64,000 nucleotides of DNA, taken from NCBI RefSeq assembly GCF_026262505.1, contig NC_067207.1, positions 9,578,082 through 9,642,081 on the forward strand. Direction: 5' to 3'. The translations under genes and the position numbers were made by a program. The DNA is from Trichomonas vaginalis G3 (taxonomy: Eukaryota; Parabasalia; Trichomonadida; Trichomonadidae). The notes below the pieces were generated by a model that was not told the origin of the DNA, ran no database searches, and saw only the letters and a list, made by a program, of their open reading frames with translations. Below, piece by piece: positions 53,197 to 63,835 of the stretch. Position 1 is the stretch's first letter, and each line of letters starts with the position of its first letter.

Positions 53197-53685
53197 TAAG
53201 CAGGTTCACGTTTCGGTTATAAGCAATTCTTGTTAAATTAATTATATAATTCTTCAAAAACAAGATCTTTGTGAAAATTAACATACGCATCCTAGCACAT
53301 TGCAAAAATTAAGAAAGATTACATCTCAAACTTGCCTGAATCATGAGGAAAGTTTTATTCAAAAATATTAATGAAATAAAGCAGCATAGTATTATCATAT
53401 TGAAAATAAAACATGTTCCATAAGCAATTGACACAATAATAATATGCTAATTCGAATGATATTGATTGAAATTTTCCTTTGAGCTGCAATTCTTAAATAT
53501 TCTATTGGTTTTGGTGTATCATTTTCGACCAAAAGATAGAACGAATACAAAATTGGCTCTTGTATTACAAGATTATTAAATATTTTCGATATCTTAACGA
53601 ATTATGGATTGGCAATAGGACTCTTATATATAATAAAAGCAAGCAAATATAGTTGTCTTAATATTCGAAAAGTTTAATCGAATGT
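53197..53685. other. Intergenic region
   Basis: About 490 AT-rich bases without a supported gene. Confidence 0.5.
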
Positions 53686-54315
53686 TTAGGCTCTTGGGAT
53701 TGGGCCACGGCGGTAGACACGCTTAACGTGGTTGCCGCAGTCGACAATAGCGCCATTAGCCTGGAGCTCCTTGAACTCCTCGAATGTGTATGGTGTGAAA
53801 CCGACCTTGTTGGAGATAACAACACGGGTGTGGCCTGGGAACTTGAAGGAAGCACGGCGGAGGGCTTCGAGAGCGTGCTTGAGACCAGCAGATGTTGTAC
53901 GGATTGTCATGATCTGGGAGTTGTAGTTAGCACGAGCAACGAGGCCTTCTGGCTTACCGAAAGCGTGTCTCATACCTGTCTGAAGTCTATCGGCACCAGC
54001 TGTGGAAAGCATCTTGTTGATACGAAGAACGTGGAATGGGTGGAGGTTGATCTTGATGTGATAGCCATCCTTGCCCATTGTCTTCATCATGTATCTGTTA
54101 GAGCTGACACGAGATGCTTCGAGGGCTTCAGAAGAAACGCATTCGTGTTCGAGAAGGATAAGGCGGCAGCAGATTGGGAGATCCTTAGCATGAGCAGTCT
54201 TTGTGCCTGTTTCGTAACGGATGATACGTGGATCTGGGACACCACGGCAGAAGCGGGACTTTGGATATGGCTTGTTTCCGATGTAACGGTAGCAGCGAGC
54301 TGGACGACGACCCAT
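53686..54315 (-). CDS. RPL10: 60S ribosomal protein uL16 (RPL10)
   Basis: 209 residues, the usual size. It binds the large subunit late in assembly, near the peptidyl transferase centre and the A-site finger. Signature blocks: [37 protein letters not shown], then [20 protein letters not shown] with [17 protein letters not shown], and [20 protein letters not shown]. Codon use is markedly richer in C- and G-ending codons than the neighbours, as expected for a highly expressed gene. The start is certain from the conserved [10 protein letters not shown]. Confidence 0.97.
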   Translation of the reverse strand: MGRRPARCYRYIGNKPYPKSRFCRGVPDPRIIRYETGTKTAHAKDLPICCRLILLEHECVSSEALEASRVSSNRYMMKTMGKDGYHIKINLHPFHVLRINKMLSTAGADRLQTGMRHAFGKPEGLVARANYNSQIMTIRTTSAGLKHALEALRRASFKFPGHTRVVISNKVGFTPYTFEEFKELQANGAIVDCGNHVKRVYRRGPIPRA

Positions 54316-55234
54316 TACTCTAAAAGGCAGACCAAAACTTTACAAATATCGTTGGTCCGACGTAAAAACCGACATCAATCACTGTTTTTATGCATATTTT
54401 AATTTAATATATATTATACAATACTTTAATAATACAATTGAATTTTCAAAAAACTATAATAAAAGTGACACATAAAAATATAAAATTAATAAAATATTGT
54501 GATTTGTTGTTATAGATAAAATTTCATTTTTGAAAAAGAAAAATTGAATATAACTTTCAAAATTTTCTGAGCAACATTATTATCAAAATACTTCCCAATC
54601 ATTTTCACCATTTTGCATTTAATTTTCATCAGCTATTCTTTATCCATAGAATTAAGATAGACTATTCACAGTTGTATTTATATAAAAACTACAATTTTTT
54701 GAAATATTTATTTATATGGAATAAAAATTCATTGAGTTTCTTTATTATGTATTAATATTTGTAACAAATTTATCTAATAACTTAGAACGACATCAAATTA
54801 CTTGCTATGTTTTAATTTTTTAAATTAAATTATCTACAATTTTTATCATTTCAGCTTTTTATCTCTTATGCTCATACCTATAAGATAATTTTAGTGTGAA
54901 ACTACATATATGTAATAGACAATACATTAATAATCCGCGTTCATATTAGAATGTGAATGAAGTACTAAAAGATTGGAAAAAATCATTCTGCCAAAACATT
55001 GAACAATACCCTTCTCTTCAAGAATAATTCCTTAGAAAGAACTATCTCCCAAAATATTTTTTGAGATCCATATTTCTTTTGATTTTTGCATTCAACTTGT
55101 AAATTTCGATTAATTTTTAGTGTGTGGTTTATTTGATCCTGATTAAGCCAGATAAATGGATAAATTTCAATAACATGACAGCTTGTGAACTCATATTTTT
55201 ATGCAAATGATCTTTTTAATACATAATACACAAG
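54316..55234. other. Divergent intergenic region
   Basis: About 900 AT-rich bases. AAAAGTGACA at 54471-54480 reads TGTCACTTTT on the RPL10 strand, about 155 bases before its ATG. No gene is seen. Confidence 0.5.
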
Positions 55235-58200
55235 ATGTTTTCCAAAATTTTCTGTGATCCAAAGTTTTTTATTTCTTCAAAGATGATTTCTTCTAACCAG
55301 CTCATATCATATTTTGAGCTGGTTCAAGAGATTAAAGCCAAAGACGAATGCCTGGTTAATCTGGAGAAATCATTTTTGCAAAATATACCGAATTTAACAC
55401 AGAATGATAAAGAACTTACTAATTTTAAATACGATGGAACAAAATCAATCGAAAAATTCATTAAAGATGCCAATATAGTATCCAATTGCGCCAATGTTAT
55501 TATTCCAACTCTCACAAATGCAGCAGATCAAACGATATCCATTCAGATTCTCTTAGCAAAAATCATTTATCTCTCATTTTCTCTTTTAGATTTGAAAGAT
55601 TATACAAATATCGATGATAAATTTTGCAATTTTATGTCAGAATTAGAAAAAATTAATTGTTTGTCAACAAAAAATAGCGATCTGATACAACTAGCTTTCG
55701 CATTAGTATCTATATATTTCACTTCTTATGAACGATTTATCCTATCTTTACGCACTTTGACACATTTTTGCAAATACCTTGAAACAATGCCACCTTTTGA
55801 TCAAGGCAGTTATACTTTCATTGCCGCCATATTTGCGAGAATGCCAATCAATCTAAATCCCGATTTTTTCGACGAATTTGCAGATTCAATTTTAGTTTTA
55901 TTTGAAAAGAAAGCACCATATTTGATGGTTGAAAAACCAACCACGCTTGTGGATTTATTTACATCATCATTTCATCGTTTTGATGTTCGATCTCTCAATA
56001 TTATTTCGAGTTTTTCTCTTTATTCACAATGCGATAACCTATTAGCAATGTACGCATCGTTACCATCGATACTTATCTCAGAGATTAGCAAATACCAAAT
56101 GTCATACACAAAAAAATACCAAAATATTCCTTCAGCTTATGAAGTGAAATTCGACCCAAATAGGATATTCAAAATACCTCTCAACATTCCTGAAATATAT
56201 ACATCGTTATCTTTTGAAAAAGTCGAAGATAATATCACATTATTAGACGTTTTTCATCCAAACTTACAATCAATCATGAACAGACTAAGCGACGCACTCA
56301 CAAACTCATCAATGTCGGCAATTATGAACTTTATCCAATCTTACGGCAAAATTGTAGATCTGACATATCAAGCACCGAATACTATCTATGTTTTAGCTGG
56401 TTTCGTATACATAATGAACCAGATTAAAAATCTGTCTAAGACAAAATCGATAATTTCAAAGCTTTTGTCGTCAATGTTATTTCAATTGAATTATTCCGTA
56501 TTTACATGCGAAGATAGTGATCCAGTACTCGGCCTTTTACGAAATATAGTGATTAATCGTATAGTTCAGATCGACCAAATGCTTTTGATGCAGATTTTAG
56601 CACTTGGAAGTACAAATCCGCACATGTTCGTAGAATTTATCCTGAGAATATACAAAACTAACGTTGCTCTTGACTATACAATCTTCGCGCATGCAAATCT
56701 AGTGTCATTAATACTAGATGTTGGTACAAAACTTTCTGAGATAAAAGATGTCACTTTTATTGATCAAGAAAAAGTAATTTATTTTACTTTCTTGTTCAAC
56801 TGTCTTGCAAACAAGAGTTTTCTTCAAGTTGCATTCAGTAATATTGATTTCGTCAGAGTTTTCCTAAATTTAGGAAAAGATTTTTCGATGCTCACCAAGA
56901 TCTTCAATGTTTTGAAGACATTGTACATAGAAGAATGTGATACATCAGCTTTAGAGAAGTATATGACCAACTCTGACTTCTTTTTGAGTGATTTCGACTT
57001 AAATTACAAAGAAAGAGTCGTAAAACTCATCGAAGACATCTACGTTTGCCATCCAAACTCCCAACAGAACTTGAAACCATTAATCATCAAAATAACAGAA
57101 CTTTTAAACTCCCAAAAAAGTCAAAAAATCATGATGTCACTTTTGGAAATTTATTCTCATAGAAAAGAAGGTTTGTCTGATTACGAAACAATGACATTAT
57201 TCAATTGTTTCAAAACTTTCTTTAGACAAAAAGTGCCAAAAGACGATAAAAGTGACACCCCAAAAATTTCAGAAGAAAAACCACCAGAAAAACGAAAAAG
57301 GGAGAAATCGCCAATCAAGAAATCAAACAGTGGAATGGTTAAACCACCAGAACAAACCAAAAATAATTTGAAACGATCGCAAAGTGACATTTGTTACAAA
57401 AATTGTGATGATAGTGATGAAATCGAAATTAACAAGTGTTTGCAAGCGAAAGTATTAGCAAAGATATGGGAAATATGCTGTGGATCAACAGCTGTCATTT
57501 CATTACAACAAGCACATTTGTTCCAACCTTCTGCTTTACCTCTTTTGTTTTTCTTTTATCGAAAAACTGACAAATTAATTGAAATTTTTCTGGATCAAAT
57601 TGAGTTTTCTTTCTTTAACTGCTACAAATTACACGAAGGATTCGTTGATTACATAATTCTTAAATACCTTAGCTCGTTAAAGAAAATTAAGTTCCATAAT
57701 TGTTCTCTAAGACTAGAAATTTCAAATATTGAGAACGCTCTCAAATTAATTGAAACAATTCAGAAGTTTACAAGTGATAATTCAATACTTTCTTTGTATC
57801 TTGATATTATTAATGAAAATCAATCTGAAAATGTTCTGAAAATTTGCCAAAGTTTGGAATGCAGTTTGACATCCACTTTTTCAATGTCAAAACCGTTATT
57901 TAGTTTAGGATTCATGGATTCACAGTTTGTAACAAAAACAACAGAAAAACTGTTTGACAACGGTTTTACTGCAAGTTTTATTGTTAAAATTGCTCATAGA
58001 TCTCTTAATAGTTTTAACCTTAATTTGTCACTTTTTATGATTAATGATTCACAAGGTAATTTGTTGAGAGTTTTTTTGAGCAACAACAGTTTGATGATGG
58101 TAATAAAATTCAACAGAAAGAAGATTGTTGCAAACTTAGCGAGAAGTTTCTTATCCGATGAATGGATCCATATAATGATTTCTGTTTTGATTGATGATAC

Positions 58201-61200
58201 AAATGGAATGACCGTTTTCCCTGTAATTGATGACAATTTGGTTGACGCAGTCCCTATAAAAGTTAAACCAGTATTCAATCAAAATCTTTCAATTGTTTTG
58301 GGAGGTTTTGACGAATGTGAAGTGAATCCGGCATTTTCTGACACGCCCATCGGAATTACACATAGTTTTTCATTCTTCAACAGACCGTTGACTGATGAAG
58401 AATGTGCTGTTCTCAAAAATAATCCTTTGGACACGAAATACAATCCGATTTTGACATCAATGAATTTTTCGAAATCTGACGGTTTTGTTTTACATCCTTC
58501 TACTATTTGTGAAGTTTGTTTGGAGAATAATGTTACAAAAACACTTGACAAATTCTTTGAACAAAGAAAAGATGTTGATGAAAATTTAACTCTTTCTGTT
58601 TTTGGCATTTTACATTTAATTTATGAAAAAATGCCTTCAGAACAATATTATTTATCTCCTGATCTTATTAGTTATTTTTTCCTGTCTCATACTGATCCAA
58701 GCTTCCAATTATTTAATGGACAATTGAAGTTGTTTAAAGTTTTGACGATGACGATTATTAAACAAAACTGGCTTGACAAAATTTTGTTGAATCCCTTTAT
58801 TTGGGACAGAAGCAAAGATAGAGCGATGATCTACAAAGTAATGACTTATAATATGATGTATTTCGATTACAATCATATAACTCCAACAACTGTTTTGAAG
58901 TTCATTAAACTTTTCTATCAAAGCGATTACAACAAAGAATACGAACATTTGTTGACAAAAATCGCTCCTCTCGCAAACAAAGAACACATTACATGTTGGT
59001 TCAGCCAAGCTGTGTTCTCAAAGGATTTGAAACTGTTAGCAATTCTTAGAGCGCTTATAAATTGTGATAAGAATTTGCTGATTTCGAATCAATACAAAAA
59101 ACAATTTATGAATTTCTGTCATTCGCAAATTTTGAATGATAATGTTTATATAGTTGAAGCAGCAATTATTTTGATACACCAGATGTCAACAGAACCTCAA
59201 TTGATGTCTTTGGATTATTTGAATAGTGCTTTCAATATATTGGTCACTTCACCTCACCTTAATGAAGTTTTTCATTTACTTTTAAGTGATTTGAACAGTT
59301 ATCCAAATCTGTGTAATTTCATGTGCATTGCAGCATTGCAATTAGGAAAGAAAGCGATCAAACAATATTCAGTTTTGATGTATCCGATTAGTTGCATGCC
59401 ATCTTTCACGAAACAAGTAATTTTGGACCAGAATTGGTTTGTTTTCCCATTGATCATGTCATATGAAGCAGATGATTATGATGGAATTATTAATTACATC
59501 ATAAAATTGCTTCAAATTTCAAACAACTTTTTGACAGATGTCAGAAACATGACAGTTTTTACTTTATATGCAGATAGTTTGTCTATTCCTGGCAGCAAAA
59601 ACAGAATGATTGAGTTATTGACTTATTTGATAAAGAGCGATAATTACAATACAGATGTAATGAACAATTTAGTTGAAATGTTGACTCTTTTGACTTTGTA
59701 TCATATTGGTAATGGAATTTCAAATGAAAACATTGATAAAACTTGTGTAGAAACAAGAAAGACATTTGCATTGATGCCAACAAGTAATCTCTTGAATTTT
59801 GTTAAGTTGGATTTAACTAATTTTCCTTTAATTTTCCAAGCAATCGTTGAAGATGATGGAAACTGGAGTAATTCTAAATTAGGAGTTTTCATTTTGACAG
59901 TTGTAACTGAGAAACAGTTGAAGACAAGAAAGATCTTCAATGTAATAGACAATTTCATTGTCGGGAAAAAGAACACGGATATAAAATCTTTGGTCGAATC
60001 TTCCCATAAAAACATGATAAAAATTGTCACCGCTGCCGTCAAAGATTTCACATCGAATTTGACTGTTTCTATCCAATTTGTTAATACTATTATATCGAAT
60101 GTCAATAGAATGCACTACACAGAAATGTCTGAACACACGAAATTCGTTGTTTACGTCAAAGAAAGAACAAAGAAACCTCCGACATTGAGTTTCGACAACA
60201 CTTTGACTTTGACATTTCTCCACAACAAGATGAAATTGAAAGAAAACAAATTGCCACCTCACAAACAGAAGAAAAAGAAGAAACCCCAGACATTGGTTTA
60301 TAGTTGTCAACTAAAGAAAATTGATGATAGTTTAGACAGCCAATTCTCCATTTATCAGACACAATTCATGATTTCAAACAACAAGAATTATATCTTAGAA
60401 CATGACAACATCGAATATTTCTTGTTGAGAGGTGAGTATTCATTTGAAATCATTACTAATGAAGGAAAATCATTCTATCTTCAATTCAACAGCAGCGAAT
60501 TCGCTGACATTATGAAAGTAATTTATAATTGTGTGATGAAGAACGCGAGAATTATACAAAGATCTATTTCTTCTTCTTCGTTTTCTGCAACAAAAACATT
60601 GTCGAAATGGATTAACTCTAAGTTATCCAATTTCGTGCTTTTGATGCATTTGAACATTTACGGAGGAAGATCATTTAGAAACAGCACAGATTATCCAATC
60701 TTTCCAAGAGTTTTCGATGAAAAATTCCGGATTTTGGAAGAATGTCCTCCATTTGAAAACGAACACAGAGGTCCTTTGACAGGAGATTTCTTTGAGAGAA
60801 TAACAAAACATGATATTGTGAATCCAGAAGCTTTTTCATTTGCTGAGAAATATGAAGATTTTCCAAAGAATTTCTCTTCTTCTCATGACTTCATTTTCCA
60901 ACATAGATTGGCACTTGAAAGTGAAAAAGTTTCTAAATGGCTTCCTCTTTGGATTGACCAACATTTCGGCACAAAATCACACTTCAATTCCATCATTTTC
61001 GGTTCAGTAAAATCGAAGAAACCAATCACTATTTCTCCTGGATCTTTAGATGACGAAAAACTTTCTGTTGAAAATGTTTTCCGTATTGCGAATTACAAGA
61101 GCAAAGTCATTTATATTCTCAACGACGGCTCTGTAGTTAAAAACAACAAAGAGATCGGAAAAATGACTATTTCTGATGACCTCATTTTCTGTCCACTTCC

Positions 61201-61873
61201 ATTGGTTACATATGCTTATTCTAGATCTCAGAAGTTAATTTGGACAATTGGAAAAGAAGTCAAATCATTTTTCTTCCCGTACAAATGTTGTTGTTTCTTC
61301 ATTCTCAAGAACGACAAAATCTGTTTCCAATCGAGTGAAACATCACTCAGTTTGCTCGACACGAATACGAACGAAATCAAGATGATCTGTTCTCTTAAGA
61401 ATAGAATCGTTAAGTGCACAGGAAACAAAGTTTCTCGTTCAATCATTGTTGTCACTGATGATTATTTAGTTCATTCTTTCGATGCAAAAGGAAAATTCAT
61501 CAATTCATACGATGTAAGGAATGAAGTCATTTCCATTCTTCAGGCTGGACAATTAGGACATGTTATCATTAAAACAAAGACAGACATTGTTGTCCTTTCA
61601 TGCTCTTGCTTTGAAGTGAGACGCGTTCCTCTAAAGCACAAGATCTCTCGTTGGTTTATCCAACAAAATCTGAACCAAATGGATGTTGTTTTCTTCGAAT
61701 CAAACGAAGGAAAAATCTTCGCATTCCATCCAGTTCGTCCTGATGAAGTCACTGAGATTTGTAGCTCTCCAGGAGGAAGCATCATCGCTCTCGATTTCAA
61801 CAGAGAAACAAAGATATACTCGCTTACATTCGACAGCGGAATTATCAAACATTTTAGTTACACCATAATATAA
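55235..61873 (+). CDS. BEACH-family protein, 2,212 residues, with shortened BEACH domain
   Basis: Large scaffold of membrane traffic (neurobeachin/LRBA/LYST group). Residues 1-660 are helical ARM-like. Residues about 667-722 are a basic, disordered link (EKPPEKRKREKSPIKKSNS). About 885-1030 look like the concanavalin-type lectin domain of BEACH proteins. About 1640-1775 are the PH-BEACH domain. BEACH motifs follow at about 1785-1915: WINSKLSNFVLLMHLNIYGG, then YPIFPRVF and FIFQHRLALESEKVSKWLPL with WIDQHFG. The middle of the domain (HYS, PFT and IPEFFY blocks) is absent, about 110 residues short. WD40-like repeats fill 1930-2212. Four TGTCACTTTT-type words lie inside the gene. Confidence 0.88.
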   Translation: MFSKIFCDPKFFISSKMISSNQLISYFELVQEIKAKDECLVNLEKSFLQNIPNLTQNDKELTNFKYDGTKSIEKFIKDANIVSNCANVIIPTLTNAADQTISIQILLAKIIYLSFSLLDLKDYTNIDDKFCNFMSELEKINCLSTKNSDLIQLAFALVSIYFTSYERFILSLRTLTHFCKYLETMPPFDQGSYTFIAAIFARMPINLNPDFFDEFADSILVLFEKKAPYLMVEKPTTLVDLFTSSFHRFDVRSLNIISSFSLYSQCDNLLAMYASLPSILISEISKYQMSYTKKYQNIPSAYEVKFDPNRIFKIPLNIPEIYTSLSFEKVEDNITLLDVFHPNLQSIMNRLSDALTNSSMSAIMNFIQSYGKIVDLTYQAPNTIYVLAGFVYIMNQIKNLSKTKSIISKLLSSMLFQLNYSVFTCEDSDPVLGLLRNIVINRIVQIDQMLLMQILALGSTNPHMFVEFILRIYKTNVALDYTIFAHANLVSLILDVGTKLSEIKDVTFIDQEKVIYFTFLFNCLANKSFLQVAFSNIDFVRVFLNLGKDFSMLTKIFNVLKTLYIEECDTSALEKYMTNSDFFLSDFDLNYKERVVKLIEDIYVCHPNSQQNLKPLIIKITELLNSQKSQKIMMSLLEIYSHRKEGLSDYETMTLFNCFKTFFRQKVPKDDKSDTPKISEEKPPEKRKREKSPIKKSNSGMVKPPEQTKNNLKRSQSDICYKNCDDSDEIEINKCLQAKVLAKIWEICCGSTAVISLQQAHLFQPSALPLLFFFYRKTDKLIEIFLDQIEFSFFNCYKLHEGFVDYIILKYLSSLKKIKFHNCSLRLEISNIENALKLIETIQKFTSDNSILSLYLDIINENQSENVLKICQSLECSLTSTFSMSKPLFSLGFMDSQFVTKTTEKLFDNGFTASFIVKIAHRSLNSFNLNLSLFMINDSQGNLLRVFLSNNSLMMVIKFNRKKIVANLARSFLSDEWIHIMISVLIDDTNGMTVFPVIDDNLVDAVPIKVKPVFNQNLSIVLGGFDECEVNPAFSDTPIGITHSFSFFNRPLTDEECAVLKNNPLDTKYNPILTSMNFSKSDGFVLHPSTICEVCLENNVTKTLDKFFEQRKDVDENLTLSVFGILHLIYEKMPSEQYYLSPDLISYFFLSHTDPSFQLFNGQLKLFKVLTMTIIKQNWLDKILLNPFIWDRSKDRAMIYKVMTYNMMYFDYNHITPTTVLKFIKLFYQSDYNKEYEHLLTKIAPLANKEHITCWFSQAVFSKDLKLLAILRALINCDKNLLISNQYKKQFMNFCHSQILNDNVYIVEAAIILIHQMSTEPQLMSLDYLNSAFNILVTSPHLNEVFHLLLSDLNSYPNLCNFMCIAALQLGKKAIKQYSVLMYPISCMPSFTKQVILDQNWFVFPLIMSYEADDYDGIINYIIKLLQISNNFLTDVRNMTVFTLYADSLSIPGSKNRMIELLTYLIKSDNYNTDVMNNLVEMLTLLTLYHIGNGISNENIDKTCVETRKTFALMPTSNLLNFVKLDLTNFPLIFQAIVEDDGNWSNSKLGVFILTVVTEKQLKTRKIFNVIDNFIVGKKNTDIKSLVESSHKNMIKIVTAAVKDFTSNLTVSIQFVNTIISNVNRMHYTEMSEHTKFVVYVKERTKKPPTLSFDNTLTLTFLHNKMKLKENKLPPHKQKKKKKPQTLVYSCQLKKIDDSLDSQFSIYQTQFMISNNKNYILEHDNIEYFLLRGEYSFEIITNEGKSFYLQFNSSEFADIMKVIYNCVMKNARIIQRSISSSSFSATKTLSKWINSKLSNFVLLMHLNIYGGRSFRNSTDYPIFPRVFDEKFRILEECPPFENEHRGPLTGDFFERITKHDIVNPEAFSFAEKYEDFPKNFSSSHDFIFQHRLALESEKVSKWLPLWIDQHFGTKSHFNSIIFGSVKSKKPITISPGSLDDEKLSVENVFRIANYKSKVIYILNDGSVVKNNKEIGKMTISDDLIFCPLPLVTYAYSRSQKLIWTIGKEVKSFFFPYKCCCFFILKNDKICFQSSETSLSLLDTNTNEIKMICSLKNRIVKCTGNKVSRSIIVVTDDYLVHSFDAKGKFINSYDVRNEVISILQAGQLGHVIIKTKTDIVVLSCSCFEVRRVPLKHKISRWFIQQNLNQMDVVFFESNEGKIFAFHPVRPDEVTEICSSPGGSIIALDFNRETKIYSLTFDSGIIKHFSYTII

Positions 61874-62221
61874 CTTTTTTTTTATTTATTTTTAGTATTA
61901 TTTTTTATATTGTTTTATATTAAAAATCTTAATATAATTAACTAATACTTTTAACTGTAAGTTCAAACTAAAAGTGTGGAAATTAAAAATCACTGTTTGA
62001 GTACTTTTTGGGACTCTATTTGTCAGAAACAAATAAGTTTATTCAGTTGTAAACTTTCTGAAACACACACATAAAAAAGGTCATTTAATTTTTTTGACAA
62101 TATAAGGTTTTGTGCCAGAAAGTACTCGATTTTCATCTCAAACAATGTATTTTTAAAAATGTTCTATTTTTTGTCAACCTTATATCACAAAGATATTCAT
62201 AATGAAATAGAATATTGTCGT
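61874..62221. other. Convergent intergenic region
   Basis: AT-rich, with no gene seen. Inverted words around AGTACTTTTTGG (62,000) and CCAGAAAGTACT (62,115) could form a weak stem. Confidence 0.45.
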
Positions 62222-63442
62222 TTATTTTGATATGTAGTATATATTTCCTGGGAAGTCAAAAACATTTGTTTCTAATATATCTGCCCCACCAATGTTCTTT
62301 CCAAATTGGATCAGTTTAAATGATACAAATTTATCATCCGATTTAACAATAAATTTCCGAATTTCTCCTGCTTTACATTGAGAAGAATAGACTTCATGAA
62401 GAATCTTTGTTTCTCCATAAATTGTTGTTCCTTCAACTCTCCATAATTGAAGGCGCAAATTATAATTACCTGGAGGTGTTGATCTTATAATGTATTCGAG
62501 TGGTTGAATTGCATATCCTTGCTTCAATTTCCACTCAATCCATGAATTTGGAATATTTTCAGTGCAGAATAATTCATTATTTGAATTATTATTTATCGAA
62601 TAAATGGAACCTTTTCCAATTGATGATGCTGACATTTCTACATTTCCAGTTTGGAAGAAATTGGATTGGTAAGATATTTTAGAATAGTTATTTGGTTTTC
62701 GAGCCTTCATTATCGAATCACAAAGATATTTGACAATGTATTGGTAATTGTATTGATTACAAAATTCTTGAATTTCATTAAAAATGGCTTCACTGCATAA
62801 TTCAAATCGAATGTTTTGAATCAAAGGGAAGAAATCATTATTTTCTTTTACTAATGAAATAATAAAGTTTGCAACTGAATCTTCATCAATACACATCAGT
62901 TTATTGTTACTAAATATTCTTTTAAGGACTTCAATTCCGATTTTTTCTGAAATTGATTTGAGTTGTGATTGATTTATTAGATAAAAGTTTGATGAAATGA
63001 AATCAATGCATTCTATGATCTTATCTTCTAACGAAATGTCAAAATAGATATCGAGAAGTTCAATGCAATTAAATTGATCTAATTTTTTGTTTTCAATGAT
63101 GTACATTTTGTATGTATCAACTAATTCTTGGATTTCAAGAGCAATTCCGACATGGAAAAGATCTCTTAAAACTGTTTCGTTAAATTGGACTTCTGTACGT
63201 TTGTATTGAAGTATGTCTGCTAATGCATTATACGTACCTGTTGATTTGATATCGAGATTAATTTCAATTTGAGAAATGTCACTGTCTAAAAGGTACTGAG
63301 AGAAAAATTTTTGAGAAATTGCAACTGCAAAAGCCTTATTTAGCTGATATTCTATGCCATTTATTATAATCATCGCTTTATCTTGTGTTTGATAGTTATT
63401 GATCCTATATAATGTCTGATCATTTAGCTCTAAAAGCGTCAT
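62222..63442 (-). CDS. BTB/BACK protein with C-terminal beta-sandwich domain
   Basis: 406 residues. About 20-125 resemble a BTB domain (IIINGIEYQLNKAFAVAISQ entry, FHVGIALEIQELVDTYKMY end), 130-250 a BACK-type helical region (SVANFIISLVKENNDFFPLI), and 265-406 a beta-sandwich of the galactose-binding, F5/8-C or PITH-like kind (NIPNSWIEWKLKQGYAIQPL and on to FDFPGNIYYISK). A very large family of such proteins exists in trichomonads. BTB-BACK proteins usually serve as adaptors for cullin-3 ligases; whether this holds here is not known. Confidence 0.8.
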   Translation of the reverse strand: MTLLELNDQTLYRINNYQTQDKAMIIINGIEYQLNKAFAVAISQKFFSQYLLDSDISQIEINLDIKSTGTYNALADILQYKRTEVQFNETVLRDLFHVGIALEIQELVDTYKMYIIENKKLDQFNCIELLDIYFDISLEDKIIECIDFISSNFYLINQSQLKSISEKIGIEVLKRIFSNNKLMCIDEDSVANFIISLVKENNDFFPLIQNIRFELCSEAIFNEIQEFCNQYNYQYIVKYLCDSIMKARKPNNYSKISYQSNFFQTGNVEMSASSIGKGSIYSINNNSNNELFCTENIPNSWIEWKLKQGYAIQPLEYIIRSTPPGNYNLRLQLWRVEGTTIYGETKILHEVYSSQCKAGEIRKFIVKSDDKFVSFKLIQFGKNIGGADILETNVFDFPGNIYYISK

Positions 63443-63784
63443 TTTTATTGAATATTATTAAAAATTCACGCCTGTAAATCTATATTGGTCGGCCAAATAA
63501 ATGCAATCGTTTTCTTAAGGGTGCCCTATAGACGATAGACCACCCTCAGAAAAGCACTTTTAAGGCTATTATATTGAGAACTAGAATCCGGATAATCCAT
63601 TCATTCGAGTTCTAATAAGGTTAATTTTGTGATGTTTACATTATCGTTATAGGGCACCCTTAAGGAAAAAAAAATTGAGAAATCAAAATTTTGACATGTG
63701 TGAATTCACACCTTGTTCGGAAATAGAAAGTCACCAAATTATAAATTTATGATTAAATGTAGCAAAATAATCTCATATCATGAA
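63443..63784. other. Divergent intergenic region with a miniature element
   Basis: Contains the TTAA-flanked 141-bp element described next. The remainder is AT-rich and featureless. Confidence 0.5.
63515..63663. mobile_element. TTAA-flanked miniature inverted-repeat element (141 bp)
   Basis: TTAA then GGGTGCCCTATA at 63515-63530 is mirrored by TATAGGGCACCC then TTAA at 63648-63663, with further pairing of CGATA inside. The TTAA edges point to piggyBac- or Kolobok-type mobilisation. The middle holds a small imperfect hairpin beginning AGAACTAGAATCC, a word close to AGAACTAGAGCC of hairpin C in the Maverick array. Confidence 0.75.
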
Positions 63785-63835
63785 ATGAACTCGTTTTCAA
63801 AATATTCATCTTTCGAAAAAAATCATTTTTTTGTG

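Noticed and set aside
53728-54402. 224-codon frame opposite RPL10
   Set aside because: Antisense shadow of a highly biased ribosomal gene; no recognisable content.
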